From NCBI RefSeq assembly GCF_900155945.1, contig NZ_FTMN01000006.1, forward strand, positions 1-64,000: a stretch of DNA of 64,000 nucleotides. The letters run 5' to 3'. This DNA comes from Marinobacterium stanieri. GTDB taxonomy: Bacteria > Pseudomonadota > Gammaproteobacteria > Pseudomonadales > Balneatricaceae. The first letter of the stretch is position 1, and each line of letters opens with the position of its first letter. The position numbers were made by a program, and so were the translations under genes. Under the pieces are notes generated by a model. That model saw nothing but the letters and a program-made list of their open reading frames with translations. It was not told where the DNA came from and did no database searches. Below, in pieces: positions 1-8,863 of the stretch.

Positions 1-37
1 CTTGCCTTGATTAAGCTTTGTGTGCTCAATCCTGACA

Positions 38-49
38 AGCGCCCACACA
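38..49 (-). promoter_or_regulatory. rrn leader boxC
   Basis: The minus strand reads TGTGTGGGCGCT, closely matching the boxC element that follows boxA in enterobacterial rRNA leaders and takes part in pre-16S processing and structure. It lies 11 bases downstream of boxA in the transcript, as expected. Confidence 0.7.
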
Positions 50-60
50 TATTACCTGAT

Positions 61-76
61 CAATTTGTTAAAGAGC
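61..76 (-). promoter_or_regulatory. rrn boxA antitermination site
   Basis: The minus strand reads GCTCTTTAACAAATTG, matching the boxA core GCTCTTTAACA. In the RNA this is bound by NusB-NusE and assembles the antitermination complex containing NusA, NusG and SuhB, which lets polymerase read through the long structured rRNA genes. A suhB gene lies at 15954-16769. Confidence 0.9.
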
Positions 77-129
77 GGGCTTGAGCAACCTGCCGTGTGG
101 CAGAACCTGTTGTCTCAAGCGAGGCGCGT

Positions 130-157
130 ATCTTACCGCATCCTCATTCGGTGTCAA
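130..157 (-). promoter_or_regulatory. rrn promoter, proximal of three
   Basis: Minus-strand sigma-70 promoter with -35 TTGACA (152-157), a 16-base spacer and -10 TAAGAT (130-135). It is followed by a GC-rich discriminator (ACGCGCC), the feature that makes rRNA promoters sensitive to ppGpp and initiating nucleotide. It lies just upstream of boxA in the transcript. Confidence 0.75.
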
Positions 158-226
158 CCGTTTTTTCGTTTTTTGTTTCAGTGCCGAAGCACTCAAACAA
201 CGAAGCGGTTAAAACCAAGGAGGCAA

Positions 227-256
227 ATTCTACATCATAAATCTAAGTGATTTCAA
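227..256 (-). promoter_or_regulatory. rrn promoter, middle of three
   Basis: Minus-strand candidate with -35 TTGAAA (251-256), an 18-base spacer and -10 TAGAAT (227-232). The bases after the -10 (TTGCCTCC) nearly repeat those after the distal promoter (TCGCCTCC), which supports it as a duplicated promoter unit. The weaker -35 and longer spacer make it the least certain of the three. Confidence 0.6.
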
Positions 257-325
257 GAGCTTATCTCCTTCTCTCTCGAGCCGTTCAGTGTTGCGTGAAC
301 CCTGTCGTCTCAAGCGAGGAGGCGA

Positions 326-385
326 ATTCTACAGACATGAGATGGGGCGTCAACTGTTTTGTGTAAATTAATTTCAAAAAGGTGA
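326..385 (-). promoter_or_regulatory. rrn promoter, distal, with AT-rich UP-like element
   Basis: Minus-strand promoter with -35 TTGACG (348-353), a 16-base spacer and -10 TAGAAT (326-331), then a GC-rich discriminator. Bases 354-385, immediately upstream, are A/T-rich and could be an UP element for the RNA polymerase alpha subunit. The base run after this promoter, CCTCGCTTGAGACGACAGG, recurs almost unchanged after the proximal promoter. Confidence 0.7.
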
Positions 386-464
386 AAGGGCTTCAAAAGG
401 CAACCAAGGAGTCCCGCTCAAATGATCTCAGCCTATACACATATAGAAGAGTAGAACAGAAACG

Positions 465-492
465 ACAACGGGCACCCATGGGTGCCCGTTGT
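465..492 (-). terminator. Terminator after der
   Basis: A perfect 12-base inverted repeat (465-476 with 481-492) with a 4-base loop lies 5 bases past the der stop codon. On the minus strand the stem is followed by GTCGTTTCTGTT, which is moderately T-rich. It would end the yfgM-bamB-der transcript before the rRNA promoters, which fire in the same direction. Bases 386-464 hold nothing else I recognise. Confidence 0.65.
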
Positions 493-497
493 GATGA

Positions 498-1931
498 TTA
501 CTTGCCGCGTGCCTTTTTCTTGGCTCTGTGCTTCAAATCCTTGACGTGCTGACGGCTACGTTCTTTCTTCGCCAGCTGACGTGGTGTCAGGGTGTTCTTC
601 TTACCGGCAAAGGGGTTATCGCTGGTGCGGAATTCAAACCGGATCGGCGTACCTTTTATCTTCAGGTACTTGATGAAACGGTTTTCCAGGTAACGCTTAT
701 AGGAGCCCGGCAGTGCGTTGGTCTGGTTACCATGCACCACGATAATCGGCGGATTGGATCCACCCTGGTGCGCATAACGCAGCTTAATACGACGGTTATT
801 CACCGCTGGCGGCTGATGGTCGGCCACCACATCTTCCAGCAGCTTGGTCAACTGATTGGTTGACCACTTGGCCATTGCACAGTCGTAGGCTTCATTAATG
901 GAGTCATAGAGATTCCCCACCCCGGTACCATGCAGCGCAGAAATGAAGTGAAAGCGTGCAAAACCGGCAAATTCAAGACGACGCTCGACCTGCGTTTTAA
1001 CATGCTCGCGATCTTCCGCCGTCATGCCATCCCATTTATTAAGGGTGACTACCAGGGCTCGACCGGAGTCAATGACAAAACCCAGCATGCTCAGGTCCTG
1101 CTCGGTGACCCCTTCACGCGCATCAATAACGCTGACAACAACATTGGCATCCTTTATCGCCTGCAGCGTCTTTACAATGGAAAACTTCTCCACTGCTTCC
1201 TTGATATTCTTGCGCCGGCGGACACCCGCCGTATCAATCAGGGTGTAATCCTGGCCATCACGCTCATAAGGAATATAGATGCTGTCACGGGTGGTTCCGG
1301 CCTGGTCGTACACAACAACACGGTCTTCACCCAGCATGCGGTTGACCAAGGTGGACTTGCCGACATTGGGGCGACCAACAATAGCGATGCGGATGCTGTC
1401 ATCGTGCTCCTGCTCGCCTTCCGCCTCTTCATCTTCTTCAACGATAAACGGCGCCAGGACTTCATCCATCAACATGGTGACATTACGGCCATGGGAAGCG
1501 GCAATCGGTACCGGTTGACCAATACCGAGGGCATAGAAGTCCGCCATGGCCACATCAGGATCGATGCCATCGGTCTTGTTCACGACCAGCCAGCACTCTT
1601 TTTCCTGACGACGCAGATGATTGGCAATCATCTCATCCGCCGGGTTCAGGCCGGCACGACCGTCTACCAGGAACAGAACGATGTTGGCTTCATCAATCGC
1701 CTGCAGCGACTGCTCCGCCATGCGCTGATCGATGCCGTCTTCATCCCCAGAGATACCACCCGTATCGATGACGATATAGTCACAGTTGCCAAGACGGCCC
1801 TCACCGTACTTACGATCTCGAGTCAGCCCCGGCAGGTCAGCGACCAGCGCATCACGCGAGCGGGTCAGACGATTAAAAAGGGTCGATTTACCCACATTGG
1901 GACGACCTACCAAAGCAATTACGGGCAGCAT
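498..1931 (-). CDS. der: Ribosome biogenesis GTPase Der (EngA)
   Basis: Der is a double-GTPase needed for maturation of the 50S ribosomal subunit. The 477-residue product has two complete G domains: GRPNVGKST (9-17), DTGG (56-59) and NKTD (118-121), then GRPNVGKST (186-194), DTAG (233-236) and NKWD (298-301). An acidic linker (about 165-178) separates them. The C-terminal part forms the KH-like RNA-binding domain and ends in a Lys/Arg-rich tail. It starts at ATG, 73 bases after bamB, and is the last gene of the rodZ-hisS-yfgM-bamB-der block before a terminator. Confidence 0.97.
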   Translation of the reverse strand: MLPVIALVGRPNVGKSTLFNRLTRSRDALVADLPGLTRDRKYGEGRLGNCDYIVIDTGGISGDEDGIDQRMAEQSLQAIDEANIVLFLVDGRAGLNPADEMIANHLRRQEKECWLVVNKTDGIDPDVAMADFYALGIGQPVPIAASHGRNVTMLMDEVLAPFIVEEDEEAEGEQEHDDSIRIAIVGRPNVGKSTLVNRMLGEDRVVVYDQAGTTRDSIYIPYERDGQDYTLIDTAGVRRRKNIKEAVEKFSIVKTLQAIKDANVVVSVIDAREGVTEQDLSMLGFVIDSGRALVVTLNKWDGMTAEDREHVKTQVERRLEFAGFARFHFISALHGTGVGNLYDSINEAYDCAMAKWSTNQLTKLLEDVVADHQPPAVNNRRIKLRYAHQGGSNPPIIVVHGNQTNALPGSYKRYLENRFIKYLKIKGTPIRFEFRTSDNPFAGKKNTLTPRQLAKKERSRQHVKDLKHRAKKKARGK

Positions 1932-2004
1932 AATGTTTTACCTGAAAACAACACGGCGGCACCCTGCCAATGCAGAGGCCGCCGGAAATTAATAAAGATC
2001 ACGG

Positions 2005-3159
2005 TTATTGTAGTTTCAGCGCAACCAGACGGCCATCATTACTCAACGCGTAGAGCACATCGTCCCGTACCAGCAGATCACCCTGCAGTCCGGAGGAGTC
2101 TACACGGTAACGTGCCGTCAAATGGCCATCCACCTGTGACAGAGCATGCAGATAGCCTTCGCTGTCACCAACCAGAATTGAGTTACCCAGTGCTACAGGC
2201 GAAGTCAGGCCACGGTGCAGCAGATCATCCTGCTGCCAGACACTGGCATTGCTGCGTGCATCAAATGCCTGAACGCTGCTGTTATCCGTAACGGCGTAAA
2301 TGTTGCCAAAGCCTCCGGCCAGGCCACGGTAGCTGGAAAGGTCACGCGCCCAGACAATCTGGCCGTTGCCTGGACTGATTGCGGCAAGACGGCCCTGGTA
2401 AGAGGCTGTGTATACCAGGCGGTTATAGACCAGCGGCTGAGCATCGATATCAACGATACGCTCCAGTTCAGAACGCCCTTCCGCCAGTGAGATGCGCTGC
2501 TCCCATACCTGGCGACCATTGGCGTTATCCACAGCAACCATTTTGCCATTGGCAAATGCCGCCAGCGTCAGGTCAGCCGCCACAATCGGGGCACTGGTAC
2601 CGCGCAGACTAAGACGCGGAATCTGGCTGTCATAGCTCCAGCGCTTTTCACCCGTATCCACATCCAGTGCAACCAGCTTCCCATCCAGCTGCTGTATCAC
2701 CACCAGCTCAGCATTCATCTGCGGCTGCGCGGTCACTTCTGACCCCGCCTGGAAACGCCAGCGCTCGCTACCATCGTCTGCGGAAAGCGCAATCACTTCA
2801 CCTTCCAGCGTACTGAACAGTACCAGACCGTTGCCGGCACCCACGCCACCAATCACATCGGTATCCAGCTCCTGACGCCAGATCACCTCACCGCTATCCA
2901 CGTTCGCTGCGACCAGATCACCTTCGGCGCTGGTAGCGAAGATACGCCCATCGGAAATCGAAGGTCGGAACTGGTGATAAAGCTCACCCAGATCTCCACC
3001 GACATCGACACTCCAAAGCTCGACCAGGCTCTGCTCGGCTTCAAACTCGACCAGCGGCGACGGTGCGTCGACCGGTGTTTCCGAACTGAACATGCCACAT
3101 CCGGACAATGCAATACTGATCCCTGTCACCAGCGCCAGACGCTTGAGTCCCGGTTTCAT
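2005..3159 (-). CDS. bamB: Outer membrane assembly lipoprotein BamB
   Basis: BamB is a lipoprotein subunit of the Bam complex that inserts beta-barrel proteins into the outer membrane. The product (384 residues, normal length) has an N-terminal signal with lipobox LSGC (lipidated Cys21) and then repeated beta-propeller blades of the PQQ type (for example GEVIWRQEL, GSERWRFQ, GEKRWSYD, GRQVWEQR, GQIVWARD). Its ATG overlaps the stop of the upstream yfgM-like gene by four bases (ATGA), indicating translational coupling. Confidence 0.95.
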   Translation of the reverse strand: MKPGLKRLALVTGISIALSGCGMFSSETPVDAPSPLVEFEAEQSLVELWSVDVGGDLGELYHQFRPSISDGRIFATSAEGDLVAANVDSGEVIWRQELDTDVIGGVGAGNGLVLFSTLEGEVIALSADDGSERWRFQAGSEVTAQPQMNAELVVIQQLDGKLVALDVDTGEKRWSYDSQIPRLSLRGTSAPIVAADLTLAAFANGKMVAVDNANGRQVWEQRISLAEGRSELERIVDIDAQPLVYNRLVYTASYQGRLAAISPGNGQIVWARDLSSYRGLAGGFGNIYAVTDNSSVQAFDARSNASVWQQDDLLHRGLTSPVALGNSILVGDSEGYLHALSQVDGHLTARYRVDSSGLQGDLLVRDDVLYALSNDGRLVALKLQ

Positions 3160-3815
3160 GAGCTAGCTCCCACCAGATCATCACGTTTCATTTTCAACAA
3201 CGGACGCAGCTGTTCGCCACCCGCTGCTTCCAGTGCCGCTTCATAGGCTGCAAACGCCTGCTCATTCTGACCCTGAGCCTTGAGCACGTCGCCCAGCAAT
3301 TCCTGACGCTCGGCTTCAAAGGTGCCGGCATCAAGAGACTTCAGCAACGTAACCGCCGCCTGCTCTTCAGACTGTTGCTGCAGCAATGCAGCCTTGCGCA
3401 GGGTTGCAACGCGCGAGATATCATCAGTCTCATCGGCAGCCGCAATTGCCCAGTCCAGCTCGGTGCTCGCCTGAGCATAGTCTTCCTGGCGAACCGCAGC
3501 TGCCGCAAGCGCGAGCGCGGCAAAACGCGCATAGGCGGTTCCTTCATGCTCCTGCTTCAGCTGTTCGGCCAAATGCTTCGCTGTGGCGTACTGGCTGTCA
3601 TCTGCCTGTACACTGGCAAGCTGAACTGCTTCAGACAGGTTCTGGTACAGGACGGATGCGGCTGCGGCCTGCTGCTCCTGACGTGTCTGCCATGCCTGCC
3701 AGCCCACTACCAGCGCAATAGCCGCGGCAACACCCAGCACCAGTGACTTGCCATTTTCGTTCCACCAGTTTTTGAGTGCGTTGATCTGTTCTTCTTCCGT
3801 TCGCAGTTCTGCCAC
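3156..3815 (-). CDS. yfgM: YfgM-like TPR membrane protein (PpiD partner / ancillary SecYEG translocon subunit)
   Basis: In E. coli YfgM is an inner-membrane protein with a periplasmic TPR domain that binds PpiD and the Sec translocon and hands over secreted proteins. This 219-residue product has the family layout: a short cytoplasmic N-terminus with the NALKNWW motif, one membrane helix (about 24-42), and an Ala-rich helical TPR region. The start is GTG, preceded by AGGAG with good spacing. It sits between hisS and bamB as in most gammaproteobacteria. Function is transferred from the family. Confidence 0.85.
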   Translation of the reverse strand: MAELRTEEEQINALKNWWNENGKSLVLGVAAAIALVVGWQAWQTRQEQQAAAASVLYQNLSEAVQLASVQADDSQYATAKHLAEQLKQEHEGTAYARFAALALAAAAVRQEDYAQASTELDWAIAAADETDDISRVATLRKAALLQQQSEEQAAVTLLKSLDAGTFEAERQELLGDVLKAQGQNEQAFAAYEAALEAAGGEQLRPLLKMKRDDLVGASS

Positions 3816-3851
3816 GATTAACTCCTAACTCTTGTAATGGGACGCACCCGA

Positions 3852-5117
3852 TCAGGCAAAGATGCGGGTCAACTCTGCAACCAGCTGCTCTGGTGACAGG
3901 TCGTACGCAGTCTCTTCATCATGCCACAGGGAAAGCAAAGCCCCCTTGTCCGCATCTGACCGCAGCAAGGCAATCGCCGGCGCACCGGTCTGCTTGGCCT
4001 TGTTGGCGATATTCTTCAGCCCGGCACAGTGAACACGCACACGCAAACCGGGAACTTCGCGACGCAGGCGCTCGGCCAGCAACATCACATCAGACTGAAT
4101 ACCCTTGTGTTCAGCTGCCAGATATAGATCAAACGTCTGGCGTACAGTTGCCGGCACAACCTCGAGGGTTTCCAGCAACAAAATCAGGCGCTCAATACCC
4201 ATGGCGAAACCAACCGCCGGCGTAGGCTTGCCACCCAGCTGCTTGACCAGACCGTCATAACGACCGCCGGCGCATACCGTACCCTGAGCACCGAGTTTAT
4301 CGGTAACCCATTCGAAAACGGTCTTGCAGTAGTAATCCAGACCGCGCACCAGATAAGGGTTCACCTCATAACGGATACCGGCCGCATCCAGCACGGCGCA
4401 CAACTGTTCAAAATCCTGACGGGATTCTTCATCCAGGTACTCGCTCAGAACCGGCGCGTTTTCCAGAATTTCACGGGTCTGTTCGTTTTTGCTGTCAAGG
4501 ATACGCAGCGGATTGCTTTCCAGTCGACGTTGACTGTCTTCATCCAGTCTATCGAAGTGCTGGTTCAGATAAGCAACCAGCGCATCCTTGTACTCGGCAC
4601 GGGCCTGGTTGCTGCCCAGTGAGTTCAACTGCAGAACGACCGCATCACTCATGCCCAGCTCACGCCAGAGCGCTGCTGAAATAAGGATCAGCTCGGCATC
4701 GATATCAGGCCCCGCCATTCCGAAGGCCTCAACACCCACCTGATGAAACTGGCGGTAACGGCCTTTCTGCGGTTTTTCATAACGGAACATGGGACCCTGG
4801 TACCAGAGACGCTGGGCCTGGTTGTAAAGCATGCCATGCTCTTCACCTGCACGTACGCAGCAGGCTGTACCCTCTGGGCGCAAGGTCAGGCTTTCACCGT
4901 TACGATCGTCGAAGGTATACATCTCCTTTTCAACGATATCCGTTACTTCGCCGATTGAACGCTTGAACAGATCGGTTTGCTCAACGATCGGCATGCGAAT
5001 TTCGGAGTAGCCATAGCCACCGAGAACCGTCTTGACCGTGTTTTCCAGGTACTGCCAGACCGGTGTTTGATCCGGCAGGATGTCATTCATACCGCGAATG
5101 GCTTTAATCTTGCTCAA
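3852..5117 (-). CDS. hisS: Histidine-tRNA ligase
   Basis: HisS charges tRNA-His in the cytoplasm. The 421-residue class II synthetase shows motif 2 (RPEGT at 80-84), the histidine-recognition loop GLDYY, motif 3 (GFAMGIERL) and a C-terminal anticodon-binding domain. The start is a TTG: the conserved N-terminus IKAIRGMND leaves no room for an internal ATG, and AGGA lies about ten bases upstream. Only 36 bases separate it from rodZ; ispG, which usually lies here, is absent. Confidence 0.95.
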   Translation of the reverse strand: MSKIKAIRGMNDILPDQTPVWQYLENTVKTVLGGYGYSEIRMPIVEQTDLFKRSIGEVTDIVEKEMYTFDDRNGESLTLRPEGTACCVRAGEEHGMLYNQAQRLWYQGPMFRYEKPQKGRYRQFHQVGVEAFGMAGPDIDAELILISAALWRELGMSDAVVLQLNSLGSNQARAEYKDALVAYLNQHFDRLDEDSQRRLESNPLRILDSKNEQTREILENAPVLSEYLDEESRQDFEQLCAVLDAAGIRYEVNPYLVRGLDYYCKTVFEWVTDKLGAQGTVCAGGRYDGLVKQLGGKPTPAVGFAMGIERLILLLETLEVVPATVRQTFDLYLAAEHKGIQSDVMLLAERLRREVPGLRVRVHCAGLKNIANKAKQTGAPAIALLRSDADKGALLSLWHDEETAYDLSPEQLVAELTRIFA

Positions 5118-5153
5118 AACGTGTTGTTCCTGTTAACTGAAATGCGAATATTC

Positions 5154-6149
5154 TTACAGCGGGAGTGACAGGCGAGCGACGCCTTCACGAGAACGCGCGG
5201 CCAGATCAATAGTACGACCCGCATAGCTGAATTCTTCTACTGCGCTGACACGACCGACCACAACAGCCAGAGGCTCTTCACCCTCAAGCTCCAGTGTGGT
5301 ACCGGCCTTGGCGACTCCTGAGTAAAGCGAGCGGCCATTGGACGCCTTGATATCCAGCCAGCAATCATCCACCAGCGAAATCACCAAACCCTGGGACACT
5401 TCTGGCTCCACAGCAGCCTGTACCGGACTCTCAACATCACCCGCAGCAGTTTCCTCGTTAGCTGCCTCTGCGCTGGCTGTATCCACTTCAGGCTCTAAAG
5501 CAGCCTGCTCAGAAGAGCCTGCAGCTGTATCCGTCATGCCCTCTGCGGACTGATCATCCTGATTCGACAGCGTATCGGTTGTCTCTGTACCGGAAGCCTC
5601 AGGCGCCAGAGGCTCAACCTCCGGCAGTGGCGCTTCCTCTTCTTCGACTGACGGCAGTACCAGTGTATTGCCATCCGTCGTTTCAACAGATACGGGCTCG
5701 TCCAGAGATGACAAACCGGCATTATCATTAACGCCATACTGCGCCTGCCACCACCAGACAAATACCGCGATCAGCGCAAGCAAAAACAGCCAGCTACCGA
5801 TCTTGAGTACCGGATGGCCCTGACGACGACCGGGCACCATCGATACGGTGCCAATAGCTTTGACGTCAGCAGACGTTGTCTGCTGCCCTGTTGCCTGGTT
5901 GTAGGCATCCACAAACGGCTTCGGGTCCAGTTTCAGGTAATTGGCATAGGCACGGATATACCCGCGGGTAAAAACCGGATCCTTGAGTCGGTCGATATCA
6001 GAGGCTTCAATTGCTGCTACAGTTGCCGCATGCAGGTGCAGCTGGTTACAAACCTGATCAATACTGATGCCATGACGTTCACGCGCTTCCCTGAGCTGTT
6101 CACCAGGAAATGCCAGCGGAGTCGTGACAGTCGGGTCAAGCTCACTCAC
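5154..6149 (-). CDS. rodZ: Cytoskeletal protein RodZ
   Basis: RodZ links MreB filaments to the membrane and sets rod shape. The 331-residue protein has an N-terminal helix-turn-helix of the Cro type (about 15-75, LREARERHGISIDQV), one membrane helix (about 113-134), a long acidic Ser/Thr/Pro/Ala-rich periplasmic linker (about 140-250) and a C-terminal DUF4115 beta domain. The GTG start overlaps the pilF stop (GTGA) and is preceded by GGAGAG, so the two genes are probably translationally coupled. Confidence 0.92.
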   Translation of the reverse strand: MSELDPTVTTPLAFPGEQLREARERHGISIDQVCNQLHLHAATVAAIEASDIDRLKDPVFTRGYIRAYANYLKLDPKPFVDAYNQATGQQTTSADVKAIGTVSMVPGRRQGHPVLKIGSWLFLLALIAVFVWWWQAQYGVNDNAGLSSLDEPVSVETTDGNTLVLPSVEEEEAPLPEVEPLAPEASGTETTDTLSNQDDQSAEGMTDTAAGSSEQAALEPEVDTASAEAANEETAAGDVESPVQAAVEPEVSQGLVISLVDDCWLDIKASNGRSLYSGVAKAGTTLELEGEEPLAVVVGRVSAVEEFSYAGRTIDLAARSREGVARLSLPL

Positions 6150-6919
6150 TGTGTACTCTCCTCATAACGTCGGTATTCCGCCGAGTTAGGATAGGTGTTT
6201 TTTAGAATGAGGGCGTAGGTCGATGCCTTGGAGGTGTTGCGTTCGACGCGGGCCAGCTGAATACCCAGCCAAAGGCTGGCAGCGGTATGATCGGTACGGT
6301 TTGCCTCGACCAATTCAAGAAAACGACCGAACCTTCTTGATGCTGATGCTATTTCGCCGTTCTCTATTTCAATCAAGCCCAAATTTACCAGTGATACTGG
6401 CCTGTTTCCATTTATTGCAAGCGCTCGCTTGTACGACTCCGCAGCTTTACTCTTGTTTCCGATAAACTCATTACATCGGCCCAAATTTTCAAGCGCTTGA
6501 GCTCGACCGCTGTAAAATGGATCCGTTGTTGCCCGACGCAGCTGCGAACAAGCAGCTTCATACCGCTCCTGCGAATATAAAAAAGCACCATAATTATTAT
6601 GGACACGAGCAGAGTCAGGATCAGCTTCCAATGCTAGTAAGAAATACTTTTCAGCAAGACCAAACTCCTGTTCCGCCTGGAACGTGAGTGCCAATGCACT
6701 TAAAGCAGGCGCGTGGTTGCTGTTAAGATTTAGCGCACGTTGAAGGGATAGCTTTGCACTGACCGTGTTTCCTGCTTGCAGATACTGAACACCTAAATTC
6801 GTATAGGCCTCCAGGGTCTCTTCGGTACTACGCCCCGCTGCCGTATTGGCAGTGTTTGAGGCGCAACCGGACAACAGCACCGCCGTTGCAAGCAGTACAA
6901 CCAAACCGGACCCTTTCAC
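6146..6919 (-). CDS. pilF: Type IV pilus assembly lipoprotein PilF/PilW
   Basis: PilF (PilW) is the TPR lipoprotein pilotin that targets and assembles the PilQ secretin in the outer membrane. The product (257 residues) has a lipoprotein signal with lipobox LSGC (Cys19) followed by consecutive TPR repeats (LGVQYLQAGNTVSAKLSLQ, ALTFQAEQEFGLAEKYFL, NYGAFLYSQERYEAACSQL and others). A GTG start is required by the signal peptide. No other pilus genes are in the window, which is normal for this rlmN-pilF-rodZ arrangement. Confidence 0.9.
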   Translation of the reverse strand: MKGSGLVVLLATAVLLSGCASNTANTAAGRSTEETLEAYTNLGVQYLQAGNTVSAKLSLQRALNLNSNHAPALSALALTFQAEQEFGLAEKYFLLALEADPDSARVHNNYGAFLYSQERYEAACSQLRRATTDPFYSGRAQALENLGRCNEFIGNKSKAAESYKRALAINGNRPVSLVNLGLIEIENGEIASASRRFGRFLELVEANRTDHTAASLWLGIQLARVERNTSKASTYALILKNTYPNSAEYRRYEESTQ

Positions 6920-6928
6920 ACATCCCCC

Positions 6929-8077
6929 TTATACCTGTGACATCTTCCCTTGAGCAGGCTCTTCTTGTACCACAGGAATGTATTTTTGGCTACGGCGGGT
7001 GCGGTCCTCTACCTGCCCAACCAGCTGGCCACAGGCCGCATCTACATCGTCACCGCGCGTACGTCGTACCGTGGTAATAATGGACGCACGCACCAGGATA
7101 TCCTTGAAACGCTGAATAGCCTGTTCACTGGGACGGCGATAACCCGAGTTCGGGAAAGGGTTGAACGGAATCAGGTTCAGCTTGCAGGGCAGCTGCTTCA
7201 GCAGTTTCGCCAGCTCGCGGGCATGTTCCGGCTGATCATTTACACCATCAATCAGTGTGTATTCGACAGTCGCCGCACGCTTGTCAGGAAGGCTCTCAAG
7301 ATAGCGGTTACTGGCCGCAATCAGCTCCTCAATCGGGTAGCGCTTGTTGATGGGTACCAGCTGGTCGCGCAGCTCATTATTGGGCGCGTGCAATGAAATC
7401 GCCAGTGACACATCACTGACCTGGCTCAATTTATCCAGGGCCGGAACAACACCGGCTGTACTCAGGGTCACACGACGCTTGGACAAACCATAGGCGTTGT
7501 CATCCATCATCAACTGAGTGGCATCGACAACGTTTTCAAAATTCATCAAGGGCTCGCCCATGCCCATCATCACCACATTGGTGACATGACGCTTGGACGG
7601 CTCAAAGGGGCCACAGGAGCGGATGGCAACACGCAACTGGGCAATAATCTCTGCCGTCGACAGGTTACGGTTGAAGCCTTGTTTGCCGGTAGAACAAAAA
7701 CTGCAGTCAAGTGAACAGCCTACCTGGGAAGACACACACAGAGTGCGGCGGTCACCGTCAGGTATCAACACCATCTCGATCGCCGAGCCGCCATCCATGC
7801 GGATAACCCACTTGCGGGTACCGTCACGGGAGGTCTTGTCGAGCAGGATTTCAGGCTCACGGATTTCCGCAACCTCAGCCAGTTTGGCGCGCATGGCCTT
7901 ACTGATGTTGGTCATCTCATCGAAGCTGGAAGCACCCTGCTGATGCAGCCACTTGAGCACCTGGGTGGCACGGAATTTCTTCTCACCCTGCTGTTCAAAA
8001 AAGGCTATCAATTTTGCAGGCGACAGCCCCAGGAGGTTGATCTTGGTAGCGGAGTCGGACATGTCGAGTTCACTCAT
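6929..8077 (-). CDS. rlmN: Dual-specificity RNA methyltransferase RlmN
   Basis: RlmN is a radical-SAM enzyme that methylates C2 of adenosine 2503 in 23S rRNA and adenosine 37 in some tRNAs. From the chosen ATG (382 residues), the 4Fe-4S cluster Cys are C121, C125 and C128 (CSLDCSFC), and a conserved catalytic Cys occurs near the C-terminus in DAACGQL. The frame stays open upstream to a TTG at 8119, but that start abuts ndk and gives an Arg/Pro-rich extension spanning a GC palindrome; ATG at 8077 or 8062 is more likely. Confidence 0.93.
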   Translation of the reverse strand: MSELDMSDSATKINLLGLSPAKLIAFFEQQGEKKFRATQVLKWLHQQGASSFDEMTNISKAMRAKLAEVAEIREPEILLDKTSRDGTRKWVIRMDGGSAIEMVLIPDGDRRTLCVSSQVGCSLDCSFCSTGKQGFNRNLSTAEIIAQLRVAIRSCGPFEPSKRHVTNVVMMGMGEPLMNFENVVDATQLMMDDNAYGLSKRRVTLSTAGVVPALDKLSQVSDVSLAISLHAPNNELRDQLVPINKRYPIEELIAASNRYLESLPDKRAATVEYTLIDGVNDQPEHARELAKLLKQLPCKLNLIPFNPFPNSGYRRPSEQAIQRFKDILVRASIITTVRRTRGDDVDAACGQLVGQVEDRTRRSQKYIPVVQEEPAQGKMSQV

Positions 8078-8091
8078 GTTACGGGTTAGGC

Positions 8092-8105
8092 CGCCCCGCG
8101 GGGCG
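8092..8105. repeat. GC-only palindrome between ndk and rlmN
   Basis: CGCCCC-GC-GGGGCG forms a perfect 6-base stem between the ndk stop and the rlmN start. No T-run follows on either strand, so it is not a standard terminator. It could modulate rlmN translation or mark the 5' end of rlmN mRNA. Confidence 0.4.
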
Positions 8106-8119
8106 ACCCGGGACGGCAA

Positions 8120-8527
8120 TCAGGCGCCGAAGAAGTAAGCGATTTCACGCTCAGCAGAGGCAGGAGAGTCAGAGCCGTGTACAGCATTCGCATCGATGGA
8201 CTCAGCGAAGTCACGACGGATAGTGCCTTCAGCAGCTTCCTGCGGGTTAGTTGCACCCATCAGATCACGGTTCAGAGCGATAGCGTTTTCACCTTCCAGA
8301 ACCTGTACAACAACAGGACCAGAGGTCATGAAAGCAACCAGATCAGCAAAGAAAGGACGTTCTTTGTGCTCAGCGTAGAAACCTTCAGCGTCAGCCTGGC
8401 TCAGCTGCTTCATCTGCATTTCAACAATTTTCAGGCCGGCTTTTTCAAAACGGGATTCGATTTCACCGATCACGTTTTTGGCAACAGCGTCAGGCTTGAT
8501 GATGGAAAGAGTGCGTTCAACTGCCAT
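8120..8527 (-). CDS. ndk: Nucleoside diphosphate kinase
   Basis: Ndk transfers the gamma phosphate of ATP to nucleoside diphosphates through a phosphohistidine. The active-site His is H117 in NAVHGSD, and the ATP-binding region [11 protein letters not shown] is at the N-terminus. At 135 residues it is several residues shorter at the C-terminus than the usual 141-143, ending YFFGA. It lies between the isc terminator and rlmN, in the order seen in Pseudomonas and Azotobacter. Confidence 0.96.
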   Translation of the reverse strand: MAVERTLSIIKPDAVAKNVIGEIESRFEKAGLKIVEMQMKQLSQADAEGFYAEHKERPFFADLVAFMTSGPVVVQVLEGENAIALNRDLMGATNPQEAAEGTIRRDFAESIDANAVHGSDSPASAEREIAYFFGA

Positions 8528-8618
8528 GATTTAATACCCCAATCTATAGTACATAGGTCAATAAAGCGCAGCATTATACGCAAACCGTCCTGCACTGAAC
8601 AGCCGGCAACCAGCAATG

Positions 8619-8643
8619 AAAAAGCCCGCTGGGCGGGCTTTTT
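8619..8643 (-). terminator. Terminator at the end of the isc operon
   Basis: Stem AAAAAGCCCGC (8619-8629) and GCGGGCTTTTT (8633-8643) with a 3-base loop. It has a T-run on both strands, so it can act in both directions. It lies just past the iscX stop and closes the isc transcript. Confidence 0.85.
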
Positions 8644-8651
8644 CGCAGGAC

Positions 8652-8852
8652 TCAGTCGGCCTCGTCGATCCAGGCCATCTGAATGGCCTCCAGAATCTTC
8701 TCGCCGCAGTGGTCCGGATCGTCATCGAACTCTTCCAGCTCCATTACCTTGGTGTACAGGTCTGGAAAGCTGATCTTGAGCGGGTCCTGCTCCGGGTAGG
8801 TATCCGCCAGTTCAATTGCGATGTCGTTTACATCGACCCATTTCAAGCCCAT
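8652..8852 (-). CDS. iscX: Iron-sulfur assembly protein IscX
   Basis: IscX is a small acidic protein that binds IscS and iron and tunes cluster assembly. The 66-residue product is the normal length, and shows the N-terminal WVDVNDIAIELAD and the acidic, iron-binding C-terminal region typical of the family. It has a GGAG ribosome site before its ATG. It is the last gene of the isc operon, 11 bases after fdx. Confidence 0.93.
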   Translation of the reverse strand: MGLKWVDVNDIAIELADTYPEQDPLKISFPDLYTKVMELEEFDDDPDHCGEKILEAIQMAWIDEAD

Positions 8853-8863
8853 GTCATCACTCC

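Larger units (their letters stand above)
1..325 (-). other. rRNA operon leader (5' external spacer), 16S gene off-window
   Basis: This stretch is the transcribed leader of an rRNA operon running leftward out of the window. On the minus strand it carries, in order, tandem promoters, a boxA element and a boxC element, the arrangement typical of gammaproteobacterial rrn leaders. The mature 16S start is not present, so the gene must begin shortly left of position 1. No protein-coding gene is credible here; the 76-codon frame at 20-250 is a chance frame. Confidence 0.85.

Noticed and set aside
930-2291. 453-codon plus-strand open frame opposite der
   Set aside because: It is antisense to the der gene, whose two GTPase domains are unmistakable; the translated frame has no recognisable domain.
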